Shown: positions 32,870-40,595 of the stretch, piece after piece
How positions within the stretch are numbered: position 1 is the stretch's first letter
How the letters are laid out: each line of letters starts with the position of its first letter
Assembly (NCBI RefSeq): GCF_000309385.1
Contig: NZ_JH976537.1
Location: 3,359,149-3,401,155 of the forward strand
Reading direction: 5' to 3'
Source: Nodosilinea nodulosa PCC 7104
GTDB taxonomy: Bacteria > Cyanobacteriota > Cyanobacteriia > Phormidesmidales > Phormidesmidaceae
Length of the DNA stretch: 42,007 nucleotides
Made by a program: the position numbers and the translations under genes
The notes under the pieces: generated by a model
The model's input: the letters and a program-made list of their open reading frames with translations, nothing else
The model's database searches: none
What the model was told of the DNA's origin: nothing

Positions 32870-33937
32870 CTACGTAGGTTTTGGAATCAAATAGTGTCGA
32901 GCGAGATAGTATCGAGCGAGGCCCAGCCCGTAGGCCAATCCGCAGTAGCCAAAATAAAGCCAGTGCCAGGGAATTGCTTTTAAGGCGAAAGCCAGACCTC
33001 TCTTGCTATAGAAAAACTGATAAACTGACCAGTTTATCAGCAGCAAAATGAGCGCTAACGCCCCAGCTAAGTAAGCTGCCTGATATAAAAATAGGCTGCC
33101 CCCCATGGCCCCGGCGATGGTAAATATGAGCCCAATGCTGACCCGTGTGGAGACTTTAAGATTTAGATCGTTTACCAGCATGTGCCGCTGTTGCAGCAGC
33201 AGGGTTGTCCAGGGGAGAGCCCGGTAAAAGAACTCTGCTCTTAGTAGTGAAACTGGTTCCCACCGCTTTAAGTGCTTGACCAAGATGTTCTTGCACAGCT
33301 GGATGCGGTGCCCGCTTTGTTTTAAGCGATAGCCTAGTTCGATATCTTCAATGGACGGCTGACGAAAGCGTTCGTCAAACCCGCCAGTGGCCCAAAATAT
33401 CTCCCGCCGAACGGCACCACAAGCGCCCCAAAAGGTGGACGCTTCTTCGTGGCCGGTTTGGTGGGTGTAGTGATGGAATAGATTTTTGTATTGAGATAGA
33501 AAGTTTGAGGCCCCTGGGGCATCGTCGTAGGACCCGATGGCGGCGGCGAGCCCCTGGTCGCCGATAAACATCTGGGCCATTTGGGCAACGGTTGCTGGGT
33601 GGATGGTGACATCGGCATCGATAAAGAAGAGAATCTCACCTCGGGCTTGGCGAGCCCCCAAGTTTCTGGCTTGGGCCGGTCCACCGGGATGCTCTGTGCG
33701 CAGAACCGTGGCCCCAAACTGTTCGGCCAGTCGATCAGAGCCGTCGGTGCACCCATCGGCAACCACAATGACCTCGGTTGTAACCTGGTCAGGGGAGGGC
33801 AAAAACTTTTCTAGACTATGGAGGCAGGCCTTAAAGGCTGTGCCACCGTTATGAACCGGAACAACAATTGAAACGAACGGGGGCGGAGAGACTACCATCG
33901 GAGGGCTTCCTGGCAGGATTCTACTTACCCTCTTCAA
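32870..33937 (-). CDS. Glycosyltransferase family 2 with C-terminal membrane anchor
   Basis: A 355-residue GT2 with FVSIVVPVHNGGTAF (21-35), VVADGCTDGS (58-67), PAQARNLGARQARGE and the metal motif FFIDADVT (104-111). Later come GACGAVRREIF and the catalytic IEDIELGYRLK. Residues about 260-345 form two or three transmembrane helices, so it is anchored at the inner face of the membrane. First gene of the leftward polysaccharide cluster. Two starts are possible, 33937 and 33898 (MVVSPPPF); the latter gives a more usual N-terminus. The upstream gap to the divergent P450 gene must hold the cluster promoter. Confidence 0.92.
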   Translation of the reverse strand: MKRVSRILPGSPPMVVSPPPFVSIVVPVHNGGTAFKACLHSLEKFLPSPDQVTTEVIVVADGCTDGSDRLAEQFGATVLRTEHPGGPAQARNLGARQARGEILFFIDADVTIHPATVAQMAQMFIGDQGLAAAIGSYDDAPGASNFLSQYKNLFHHYTHQTGHEEASTFWGACGAVRREIFWATGGFDERFRQPSIEDIELGYRLKQSGHRIQLCKNILVKHLKRWEPVSLLRAEFFYRALPWTTLLLQQRHMLVNDLNLKVSTRVSIGLIFTIAGAMGGSLFLYQAAYLAGALALILLLINWSVYQFFYSKRGLAFALKAIPWHWLYFGYCGLAYGLGLARYYLARHYLIPKPT

Positions 33938-34509
33938 TCGGTTCTCGGTAAATCTGGAAGCTATTGGTAGCTACATGCTCAATTTAAGGATTTGGGGGGG
34001 GAACATATTTTCTAGCCTCGGCTCCGCTGGCATAGTTGCTTTTTTGGGGTTTTTATATACAATCTCTATCCCTGAATTAGCACTCCTGGCAGAAAGGCTG
34101 CGGGGCCGCAATTGGGTCGAGGTCAGGACTGGTGGGTTAAGCCAAGCGCAATCTCCCCGGGCTCTGGAGCTAGAAGCTGGCGAGGGAGCTTCCTTTAGAG
34201 GGCGTTTGAAAAGTGATCTGCTTTAGCCACCTGCTGATCCCCCCTGCCCCCCTTAAAAAGGGGGGTTAAAAGTCCTCCTTGTTATGGACGCTTGTGGCTT
34301 CCTGTAAGGCAGGGAGATTTAAGGGGGATCTCCACTTTGGCTACTAAAAAATATGACGTTTCAAACATTCTCTTGTCAGGGCGTTGGTCAGCGAGCGGGA
34401 GAACGGTCTGAGCTGAGTGATGAAATAAGCCCTGGGATAGAGGTGCAGAGGCGTTAGTTCTTGTACTTTTTGGCCAGGAATCGATCGCACCCTATGGCTA
34501 ACGCTATCT
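33938..34509. other. 570-base intergenic region between polysaccharide cluster and P450
   Basis: It holds the promoters of two divergent transcription units and a hairpin repeat (34236-34330). An 83-codon plus-strand frame (33975-34226) has a hydrophobic N-terminal third but no ribosome site and an un-protein-like tail. I do not call it a gene. Confidence 0.4.
34236..34330. repeat. Cyanobacterial GATCCCCC...GGGGGATC hairpin repeat
   Basis: Outer arms GATCCCCC (34236-34243) and GGGGGATC (34323-34330) enclose a perfect inner hairpin CCCCCCTT-AAA-AAGGGGGG (34247-34265) and the phrase AGATTTAAGGGGGATC. This matches the common intergenic C-run/G-run repeats of filamentous cyanobacteria. It is non-coding and probably mobile in the past. 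Confidence 0.65.
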
Positions 34510-35874
34510 ATGCCACAAGACTTATTTGATCTGCCCGGGCCTAGGGGCAATTCTCTGGCCGGAAGCCTGCTTGAAATGGGAGCCGACCCCCTGGGCTTTT
34601 TAACCCAGTGCTCTCGCGACTACGGCGACCTGGTGCCGCTACAATTGGGGCTGACGCCCGCCTGCCTGGTCAACCATCCCGATCTGATTGAGGCGGTGCT
34701 GCGCGATCGCGACTCCTTCATCAAAAGCCGGGGTTTTCGGGTACTCAAGACCCTGCTGGGGGAAGGGCTACTCACCGCCGAGGGCGAGTCCTGGTTTTGG
34801 CAGCGCAAGCTGGCCCAGCCCGTGTTTCACCAGAAGCGCATTCAGGGCTACGGCACCGTCATGGTGGACTACACCCAGCAGATGCTGGAGCGCTGGAACG
34901 CTGGCGATACCCTTGATATCCATCGGGAAATGATGCAGCTGACCCTGCGCATCGTGATGAAGTGCATTTTTGACAAGGATGTCGATGAGGGGCAGGCCAG
35001 CACCGTTGCCCACGCCCTGGATGTGGCGATGGACTGGTTTGAGAACAAGCGCAAGCAGAACTTTTTGGTGTGGGAGTGGTTCCCCCGGCCCGAAAATATT
35101 CGCTACCGCCAGGCGATCGCCGACATGGACGAGGCCATCTACGCCCTGATTCGGGAGCGGCGCGAGCATCCCGACCAGTCGGGCGACCTGCTGACGATGC
35201 TGATGCAGGCCCAGGATGAAGCCACTGGCGAGCGCATGGACGACAAGCTGCTGCGCGACGAAGTGGCCACGCTGATGCTGGCCGGCCACGAAACCACCGC
35301 CAACGCCCTCTCCTGGACCTGGATGCTGCTGTCGCAAAACCCTCAGGTGTGGGAGCGATTGCAGAATGAGCTGGATACAGCGCTGGAGGGGCGATCGCCC
35401 ACCATTGACGACCTGCCCCAGCTGCCCTACACCAGCGCCATTATCAAAGAGTCGATGCGGCTGTACCCTCCCGTGTCGCTGCTGGGTCGCGAAGCCGCCG
35501 AAGATACCACCGTGGGCGATTGCCAAGTCCCCCAGGGCACGGTCATGCTGCTCAGCCAGTGGGTCATGCACCGCAGCCCCGACTATTTTGAGCAGGCCGA
35601 TCAGTTTCTGCCCGATCGCTGGGAAAATAACCTGGAAAAATCCCTGCCTCGGGGCGTTTACTTTCCCTTTGGGGACGGGCCGCGCATCTGCATTGGCAAG
35701 GGGTTTGCCCAAATGGAGGCGACCCTGCTGCTGGCCACCATTGCCCAAAAATTTGAGGTGGCGGTGGTGCCCGATTTTGAAATTGTGCCCCAGCCGTCGA
35801 TTACGCTGCGGCCCGAGACCGGCATTCAGGTCACCCTCAGCCCCAGGCGGCAGGCCTCGGCGGTAGCGGGGTAA
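34510..35874 (+). CDS. Cytochrome P450, CYP110-like
   Basis: A 454-residue P450 with every hallmark: the Pro-rich N-terminus LPGPRG (8-13), I-helix AGHETT (258-263), ExxR as KESMR (313-317), the PERF-like segment FLPDRW, and the heme loop FPFGDGPRICIG with ligand Cys394. There is no membrane anchor, so it is soluble. Sequence style, notably the LPPGP-type start and the heme loop, fits the cyanobacterial CYP110 family, known to hydroxylate fatty acids, alkanes or terpenes. It reads divergently from the polysaccharide cluster and ends at a strong terminator. Confidence 0.95.
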   Translation: MPQDLFDLPGPRGNSLAGSLLEMGADPLGFLTQCSRDYGDLVPLQLGLTPACLVNHPDLIEAVLRDRDSFIKSRGFRVLKTLLGEGLLTAEGESWFWQRKLAQPVFHQKRIQGYGTVMVDYTQQMLERWNAGDTLDIHREMMQLTLRIVMKCIFDKDVDEGQASTVAHALDVAMDWFENKRKQNFLVWEWFPRPENIRYRQAIADMDEAIYALIRERREHPDQSGDLLTMLMQAQDEATGERMDDKLLRDEVATLMLAGHETTANALSWTWMLLSQNPQVWERLQNELDTALEGRSPTIDDLPQLPYTSAIIKESMRLYPPVSLLGREAAEDTTVGDCQVPQGTVMLLSQWVMHRSPDYFEQADQFLPDRWENNLEKSLPRGVYFPFGDGPRICIGKGFAQMEATLLLATIAQKFEVAVVPDFEIVPQPSITLRPETGIQVTLSPRRQASAVAG

Positions 35875-35889
35875 GGCCGCCGAGAGATG

Positions 35890-35919
35890 AAGCAGTTAGG
35901 TGCGATTACCTAACTGCTT
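35890..35919 (+). terminator. Rho-independent-type terminator after the P450 gene
   Basis: A perfect 12-base-pair stem (35890-35901 with 35908-35919), loop GCGATT, begins 16 bases after the P450 stop. Only a short T-run follows, so termination may be partial, but the stem is very stable. Confidence 0.7.
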
Positions 35920-35958
35920 TGTAGGCGTTGAGTTAAGTATGCGCATACGAGAACACCT

Positions 35959-36654
35959 ATGTTGACCGTCCTTGTCGTGCTAGTGGTCTCTGGCGCTTTA
36001 CTTCTAGGGGCTGCATGGGGCATTTATGGAAGCCTGTCTAAATCGGTAGAGGGATTTATCGTCGCCTTAGCGGGCGGCGCGCTGATCATATCGGCGGTTT
36101 TGGAACTGATAGAACCTTCCACAAAGGAAACTAATATTTGGGCGGCTTTCGCGCTCGTGTTGGTTGGGGCGACCGTCTTTACCGGGCTAGACTACCTCGT
36201 GAAAAAGAAGTGGGGCAGCAGCAGCGGTGGTGGACTGTTGGCCGCCATTACCTTAGACGGCATTCCGGAGAATCTGGCGCTGGGCGTTGCCCTCATCGGG
36301 GCTGGGCCGCTGCAAGTTGCTGCCCTTTCAGGCTCTATCTTTTTGTCCAACTTGCCCGAAGCGGCAGGGGGGGCCAAAGCAATGGCCAGGGGAAATCGAT
36401 CAAAAGGAAAGGTGCTTTTTCTCTGGGGCATGACCGCCGTGCTCCTGTCGGCTGCGGCACTCGCTGGGAATTTCTTCCTGGCTGGCGTATCGAAGGACGT
36501 TCTAGCCCTGATCAGGTGTTTTGCTGGCGGTGCGGTGATTGCCTCGCTGGCGATCGAGGTGTTTCCCAAAGCATTTAAAGAAGATGCGTACCTGGTCGGC
36601 ATTGCTACTACAATCGGGCTGATCCTGGCGCTTTACCTAGATCAATTGAATTAG
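35959..36654 (+). CDS. ZIP-family metal transporter, variant metal site
   Basis: A 231-residue protein with seven or eight transmembrane helices. The TM4 signature reads TLDGIPENLALG instead of the usual HNxPEG, and TM5 reads SIFLSNLPEAAGG. The first metal ligand is therefore Asp rather than His. This DGIPE form marks a bacterial/archaeal ZIP subgroup, so the protein should still move divalent metal, but specificity (Zn, Fe, Mn) cannot be told. Residues 58-86 contain a short cytosolic loop without the His-rich stretch of many ZIPs. Located 85 bases after the P450 stop but beyond its terminator, hence probably its own unit. Confidence 0.85.
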   Translation: MLTVLVVLVVSGALLLGAAWGIYGSLSKSVEGFIVALAGGALIISAVLELIEPSTKETNIWAAFALVLVGATVFTGLDYLVKKKWGSSSGGGLLAAITLDGIPENLALGVALIGAGPLQVAALSGSIFLSNLPEAAGGAKAMARGNRSKGKVLFLWGMTAVLLSAAALAGNFFLAGVSKDVLALIRCFAGGAVIASLAIEVFPKAFKEDAYLVGIATTIGLILALYLDQLN

Positions 36655-36827
36655 TAAGCAGGTGGCTTTACCATTTTGAACGTGGCTCAGCACTGACAGT
36701 TAGGCATACCCGCACCCGAAGCGAGCAGCGTAGTCTAACAGCCTGGTGCAATCGCGCCTTGTCAACCGTGCAAAGGAAGTGGTATAGCCGGTAAAGATTT
36801 GACTAAAGTATCTGCATAACGCCTCTC

Positions 36828-36833
36828 AGGAGG
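36828..36833 (+). promoter_or_regulatory. Perfect Shine-Dalgarno before a 33-codon ORF
   Basis: AGGAGG lies six bases upstream of the ATG at 36840. So exact a site is uncommon in this window and is the main reason to consider the short frame below. Confidence 0.5.
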
Positions 36834-36839
36834 ACTATT

Positions 36840-36941
36840 ATGCGAATCAAGATCTGTGTAGCATCACGGTGTGGAGTAGTTACACAAGATTTTGATTTGT
36901 ATAACATTTCGTTTTGGGTAAATAGCCCGATTAAGGTCTGA
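36840..36941 (+). CDS. Possible 33-residue small protein
   Basis: ATG at 36840 follows a consensus AGGAGG with ideal spacing and opens a frame of 33 codons ending at TGA 36939-36941. The product begins MRIKICVASRCGVV, contains two Cys and several aromatic residues, and has no signal peptide. It may be a genuine small protein, a leader peptide, or the start of a decayed gene, since codons after about residue 20 look less typical. The rest of the 490-base gap 36655-37144 shows no other gene. Confidence 0.35.
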   Translation: MRIKICVASRCGVVTQDFDLYNISFWVNSPIKV

Positions 36942-37144
36942 ATAGCGCCCTAATTTGAGGTATTACACTGACATTTTTTAGCCTCTCACCCCCTACAGAA
37001 GGCAAAATTCAACCTCAAGCACTGGCTATCACCTGCTGAGGAATGTTAGACCAAATTAGAGTAGATCAGTTAGGCTAAAGGCCAAATTAGGCGTCAAGAG
37101 AGACAATCCGAGAATGCCCCGAAGCGATTTCAATTTAATTATCC

Positions 37145-38146
37145 ATGATGTCACTCGTCGATTGGCTTACTACAGAATTAGGCTTGAGTCATGAACAGGC
37201 TATAGCGTCTGTTACCCAAGCCTTTAGAAAGGGTAAATCTTTGCAAGGAATAATTGAGCATCTGATCGAATATCCTCTACCTTTGGATCTGAATTTCAGG
37301 CTGAAGGAACTTCAGCGCTTTGAATGGGGCATTCGTTATGGGCTAGATGTCTTTACGCCAGGGATAGAAGAAAATCTTGCGGATCAAATTCTTTATCTGA
37401 TAGAGAATCTGGTTCCGATGCGATTGTGTCAATTGCATCGAATAATTCCCATCTCAATGGCTACATATTCGCCAATTCCTGGCAGACTTTATCATTATAT
37501 AGTTCGTGTAGCCATGGTGAACCCCGATGATATACAGGCCGAAGACGACCTTGGCTATCAGCTAAGGCGACGTGGATACGAGCTTCAACGCCTAGCAATT
37601 CTCCCAGAGGATTATGAAAGACTGTTTAGAATGTGCACAAACGAGCAGACTTTGCGAGAGCACCGACAAGCACTTCAACGGGCGTATGAGGCCAATCTGA
37701 AGCTTAAGGAGGAAAGAAAAGCTCTGCAGAAAGCCTATGAGATTGAGACGCGCATTGTGCATTCTCAACCGAAGGAATTAGTAGATCGATTAAGGCGTCT
37801 TCAGCGCTTTGAATTAAAGATTCTCTATGGCTTACTCTGTGTAAATCTAGACTGGAAAGATGAAAGCTCCGATCAAATATTTGACTTAATTGAAACCCTG
37901 ATTCCCCTGAGAGTCTGTCAAGATTATCAGGTCATTCCCATTGCCAGGTTGAGGAATAGCCTTTCCTCAATTGTTCAAGTGGCCATGGTCGATCCCAATA
38001 ATCTGCATGCTCAAAATATGATTGAGATATGCCTTAAACCCCATAAGCTAGCTCTCCAACGTTTTGTGATACCAATAAACGACTTTCGACAGGCTATTGA
38101 CGCATATGTGGAGCGTCAGAACTTAAAAAGGCAGGGCGATCTTTGA
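37145..38146 (+). CDS. Protein with two MshEN-like (GspE N-terminal) domains
   Basis: A 333-residue soluble protein. A short helical N-terminus (1-45) precedes domain 1 (about 50-165) with LKELQRFE, PMRLCQLHRIIPIS (91-104) and VAMVNPDDIQAEDDL (122-136). A charged helix (168-212) with two related ALQRAYE/ALQKAYE blocks joins it to domain 2 (about 213-325), with LRRLQRFE, PLRVCQDYQVIPIA (254-267) and VAMVDPNNLHAQNMI (279-293). This order is that of the MshEN/T2SSE_N domain of type II secretion and pilus ATPases, some of which bind c-di-GMP. The ATPase domain is absent. Likely a regulator or adaptor; ligand binding is inference. Two adjacent ATGs allow a start at 37145 or 37148. Confidence 0.7.
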   Translation: MMSLVDWLTTELGLSHEQAIASVTQAFRKGKSLQGIIEHLIEYPLPLDLNFRLKELQRFEWGIRYGLDVFTPGIEENLADQILYLIENLVPMRLCQLHRIIPISMATYSPIPGRLYHYIVRVAMVNPDDIQAEDDLGYQLRRRGYELQRLAILPEDYERLFRMCTNEQTLREHRQALQRAYEANLKLKEERKALQKAYEIETRIVHSQPKELVDRLRRLQRFELKILYGLLCVNLDWKDESSDQIFDLIETLIPLRVCQDYQVIPIARLRNSLSSIVQVAMVDPNNLHAQNMIEICLKPHKLALQRFVIPINDFRQAIDAYVERQNLKRQGDL

Positions 38147-38284
38147 TTGGTTAACGCGCAGCGGATGTTTTTGTGGTGCGATCGCCCATCGCAGGTAGTT
38201 AGGGCTACTACAGGCAAACCGGAACTTAACTGCAAAGCTGCGGTCAAGCAATATCAAATTCATTTGAAAAAGGAAAGTTGCCGG

Positions 38285-38899
38285 ATGATAGCCTATATTC
38301 TCGTAACGTTTTTTTGGATTGTGCTTCTTACTGTAGCGGTTGCCTTTTTTTCTGAACTCGGCTATCCGCTATGGTTTCTAATTATATTGTTACCTATCAT
38401 GTTGCTTGTGATGAAGCGCCTACTAGGTATAGGTGAGATTTTATTTGGCGAGTTATCACACCAGCTTAAGCAGTTATCTCTTCGCTCTTGGGGTGTCGAG
38501 ACCGAGGGTTTGATTGTAGAATCTACTGAAATCCCTGACCCGTACGACGACGAATGTTTCTTTTTTCAAGGAAAGTGTCGCTACACAATTGTGGGCGGGA
38601 AAGTTATGGAGTGCTATTTTGAGAGCCCGGTTTTTAATGCTCACCATATCAATTACGCCCACAGTGGAGATCTATGGGATGCAGAGCAGATCGATTATTC
38701 ATGGGCAAATGTTAAGGCATCATTTTCTGCCAATACACTGGTGATGGTAGTTTATTTGCCTTGGCTGCCTATGGTTAGGTCGCTAGAAATTCCAAGGCCC
38801 GCATGGTACGAATCTTTGCAAAACATTGATGAAGTAGGCGCTTACAGGGTTTTACTATTTGCGTGGAATGTACAAAGGCTGCAAATCAGATCTAGGTAA
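38285..38899 (+). CDS. Small membrane protein, DUF3592-like
   Basis: A 204-residue protein with two N-terminal transmembrane helices (about 1-20 and 24-42) and a soluble beta-rich part. The part contains a TxGxIVESTEI strand, CRYTIVGGKVMECYF, and the late ASFSANTLVMVVYLPWLPM, a layout like DUF3592 proteins (v.y.P..P). The frame is open 46 codons upstream, but the ATG at 38285 starts directly with the first helix and has AAAGGAAAG at a suitable distance. It follows the tandem MshEN-like gene on the same strand and may be co-transcribed. Function unknown. Confidence 0.6.
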   Translation: MIAYILVTFFWIVLLTVAVAFFSELGYPLWFLIILLPIMLLVMKRLLGIGEILFGELSHQLKQLSLRSWGVETEGLIVESTEIPDPYDDECFFFQGKCRYTIVGGKVMECYFESPVFNAHHINYAHSGDLWDAEQIDYSWANVKASFSANTLVMVVYLPWLPMVRSLEIPRPAWYESLQNIDEVGAYRVLLFAWNVQRLQIRSR

Positions 38900-38974
38900 A
38901 GATTGATCTCGCTCGCATAAAATACGTTAGGGCGATCGCAGATCTCCTGTAGATACTGTTTAGACCGCTGTAGG

Positions 38975-39961
38975 TCAAGTGTTCTGTGGGACTAATTTAG
39001 CGGCGTCAAACTTTTCCCCTGAAGACAACACTCCGTAGATGATGCGGATGAGTTTGTGCATAACGGCACCGACGACTTGCATCTTCTGCTTGCCAGCGGC
39101 GAGGAGCCGTTGGCGAAAGGCTTGGATTTCAGGGCAATAGCGAATCATCACGAGGGCTGGGAAATAGAGGGCCTTGCGCAGACGGGCATTGCCAATCTTG
39201 CACAAGCGCGTTTTCCCGTGGATGGAGCTACCGGACTGAAACTCTTGGGGAGTAAGCCCGGCAAACGCCGCCAATTGGCGTGCTGAGCCAAAGACCTCAA
39301 TCGAGCCAATCTCGCCGAGCACAGTGAGCGCTGTCTGGGTTCCAATGCCGGTGATGGACTCCAAGAGGGCCTGTTGCTCCGCTAAGCGGTCATGGGCTTG
39401 AATATGCTGCTGCAAGCGCTTTTTTAGCGACGTTTCCTGCGCCTCCAGGAACTCAATATGAGCGTCAATATCGGCTTTGAGTTCGTCATCCTCGCAGAGG
39501 TCTCGGCGGTTCTTCTCCTGCGTCATCATCTGTTCAAGCGCCTCTAAGCGCCGGGTGAGCCGCTGGAGTGTGGCGACCTCATCAGGGGCGGGATGCCAGA
39601 GTGTTGGCTTGAGGTCTCGACAAAAGCGGGCAATCAGAGCGGCATCGGCGGCATCATTCTTGGTTCGACTCAGCTGACTTTTGCCATAGCCTTTGATGCG
39701 GGCCGGATTGACGATACTGACCTGATGCCCCTGGTGGTGCAGGTAGCGCGCTAGGGCATGACCATAGGTGTTGGTGGCTTCCAGGCACGCGTGGACCTGC
39801 TCAACATCCTGAGAAGTCAACCACTCACTCAGCTGCTCAAATCCAGCCGCTGTATTGTCGAACTTGGCTCGTTTTACACGGTTGTTCGCGTTCAGCAAGG
39901 CGACATCAAAACTCCCTTTGCTGATATCGATACCTAACGCAACGATCGCCGATGCACTCAT
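38975..39961 (-). CDS. IS110-family transposase
   Basis: A 328-residue intact transposase of the DEDD/RuvC-like type. Domain DEDD_Tnp_IS110: GIDISKGSFD (first Asp at 11), LEATNTYG (Glu61), SRTKNDAADAALIARF (Asp pair). Transposase_20: ESITGIGTQTALTVLGEIG and SSIHGKTRLCKIGNARLRKALYFPAL with the nucleophilic Ser. The length fits the IS110 rather than IS1111 subgroup. Such elements lack classical inverted repeats and use a bridge RNA from their own non-coding end. The reading frame shows no damage, so this copy may be active. It lies between chromosomal genes and the ISKra4 remnant. Confidence 0.95.
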   Translation of the reverse strand: MSASAIVALGIDISKGSFDVALLNANNRVKRAKFDNTAAGFEQLSEWLTSQDVEQVHACLEATNTYGHALARYLHHQGHQVSIVNPARIKGYGKSQLSRTKNDAADAALIARFCRDLKPTLWHPAPDEVATLQRLTRRLEALEQMMTQEKNRRDLCEDDELKADIDAHIEFLEAQETSLKKRLQQHIQAHDRLAEQQALLESITGIGTQTALTVLGEIGSIEVFGSARQLAAFAGLTPQEFQSGSSIHGKTRLCKIGNARLRKALYFPALVMIRYCPEIQAFRQRLLAAGKQKMQVVGAVMHKLIRIIYGVLSSGEKFDAAKLVPQNT

Positions 39962-40285
39962 AGGCCAACTCCTGAATTGGTAACATCTGAGTCACACAAC
40001 AAGCGCACTATCCTTGCGGAATCCGGGGTGTCCATTGAGGGGTTGCCCAGCATACTGTCCAGGCTGCTTGAGGTGACGGTTGGAGGGGGGGAGGCTCTAA
40101 TGAATCTACGAAGCAAGCTTGGTGGCTTGAGGTTGGGTTCGGAGTCCTCCCCGCAACGATATCCCTTTAGGATAAATCCAAGGGGCGTACCGCTTATATA
40201 CAAGGTTGGGTTGACGGGGAGCATCCCACTTTCGCGAAAACAGTGTCAGGGGGAGAATAGAGGGGTAGCTCAGGGACGACTCACC
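39962..40285 (-). ncRNA. Candidate bridge-RNA end of the IS110 element
   Basis: This gene-free stretch lies directly upstream of the IS110 transposase, where IS110-subgroup elements (for example IS621) encode their bridge RNA. It holds small hairpins, such as TATCC-CTTTA-GGATA (40160-40174) and the palindrome TTTCGCGAAA (40230-40239). Some of it may instead belong to the leader of the ISKra4 remnant. The exact element edge is not seen. Position and structure only; not a proven RNA. Confidence 0.3.
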
Positions 40286-40563
40286 ATGACCCCCGAAGAC
40301 CAAAAGCGATTGGAAGCTTGTACAGCAGAGATTGCCGAGATTTTGTACCGCAATAGCAACCGAGACAGGCTCGATAGTCTGGAAAGCATTGAGCAAACCG
40401 TGCGACAGCAGATGCTGGAGGAGGTCAGCCCTCGAGTCGCCGTTTTTTTGTCAACCAGCAAGCCTACCCGGCCCGAGGCCGGGTTCGCCGACTGAAGAGT
40501 TTGGTGGGTTTCCTCCAGATTCGTCAAAGCCAGGCAGAACACTCACGGTTCGCTCATTTTTAA
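40286..40563 (+). pseudogene. ISKra4-family transposase, N-terminal remnant with frameshift
   Basis: The frame from ATG 40286 encodes MTPEDQKRLEACTAEIAEIL and QQMLEEVSP, the known N-terminus of cyanobacterial ISKra4 transposases. At a run of seven T (40443-40449) the family frame jumps: the original frame gives STSKPTRPEAGFAD and stops at 40495. The neighbouring frame gives the expected FVNQQAYPARGRVRRLKSL..GFLQI and stops at TAA 40563. The remaining several hundred codons of the transposase are missing, apparently cut off by the next IS. Non-functional. Confidence 0.65.
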
Positions 40564-40595
40564 ATGAGGTCAGCCAATTGGGATAGGTTAGGGCT

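Noticed and set aside
33975..34226. 83-codon frame upstream of the P450
   Set aside because: No ribosome site, low-quality C-terminal half, and it runs up to a hairpin repeat; the hydrophobic start alone is not enough.
34768..35748. 326-codon minus-strand frame opposite the P450 gene
   Set aside because: Antisense shadow; the P450 on the other strand has every family motif.
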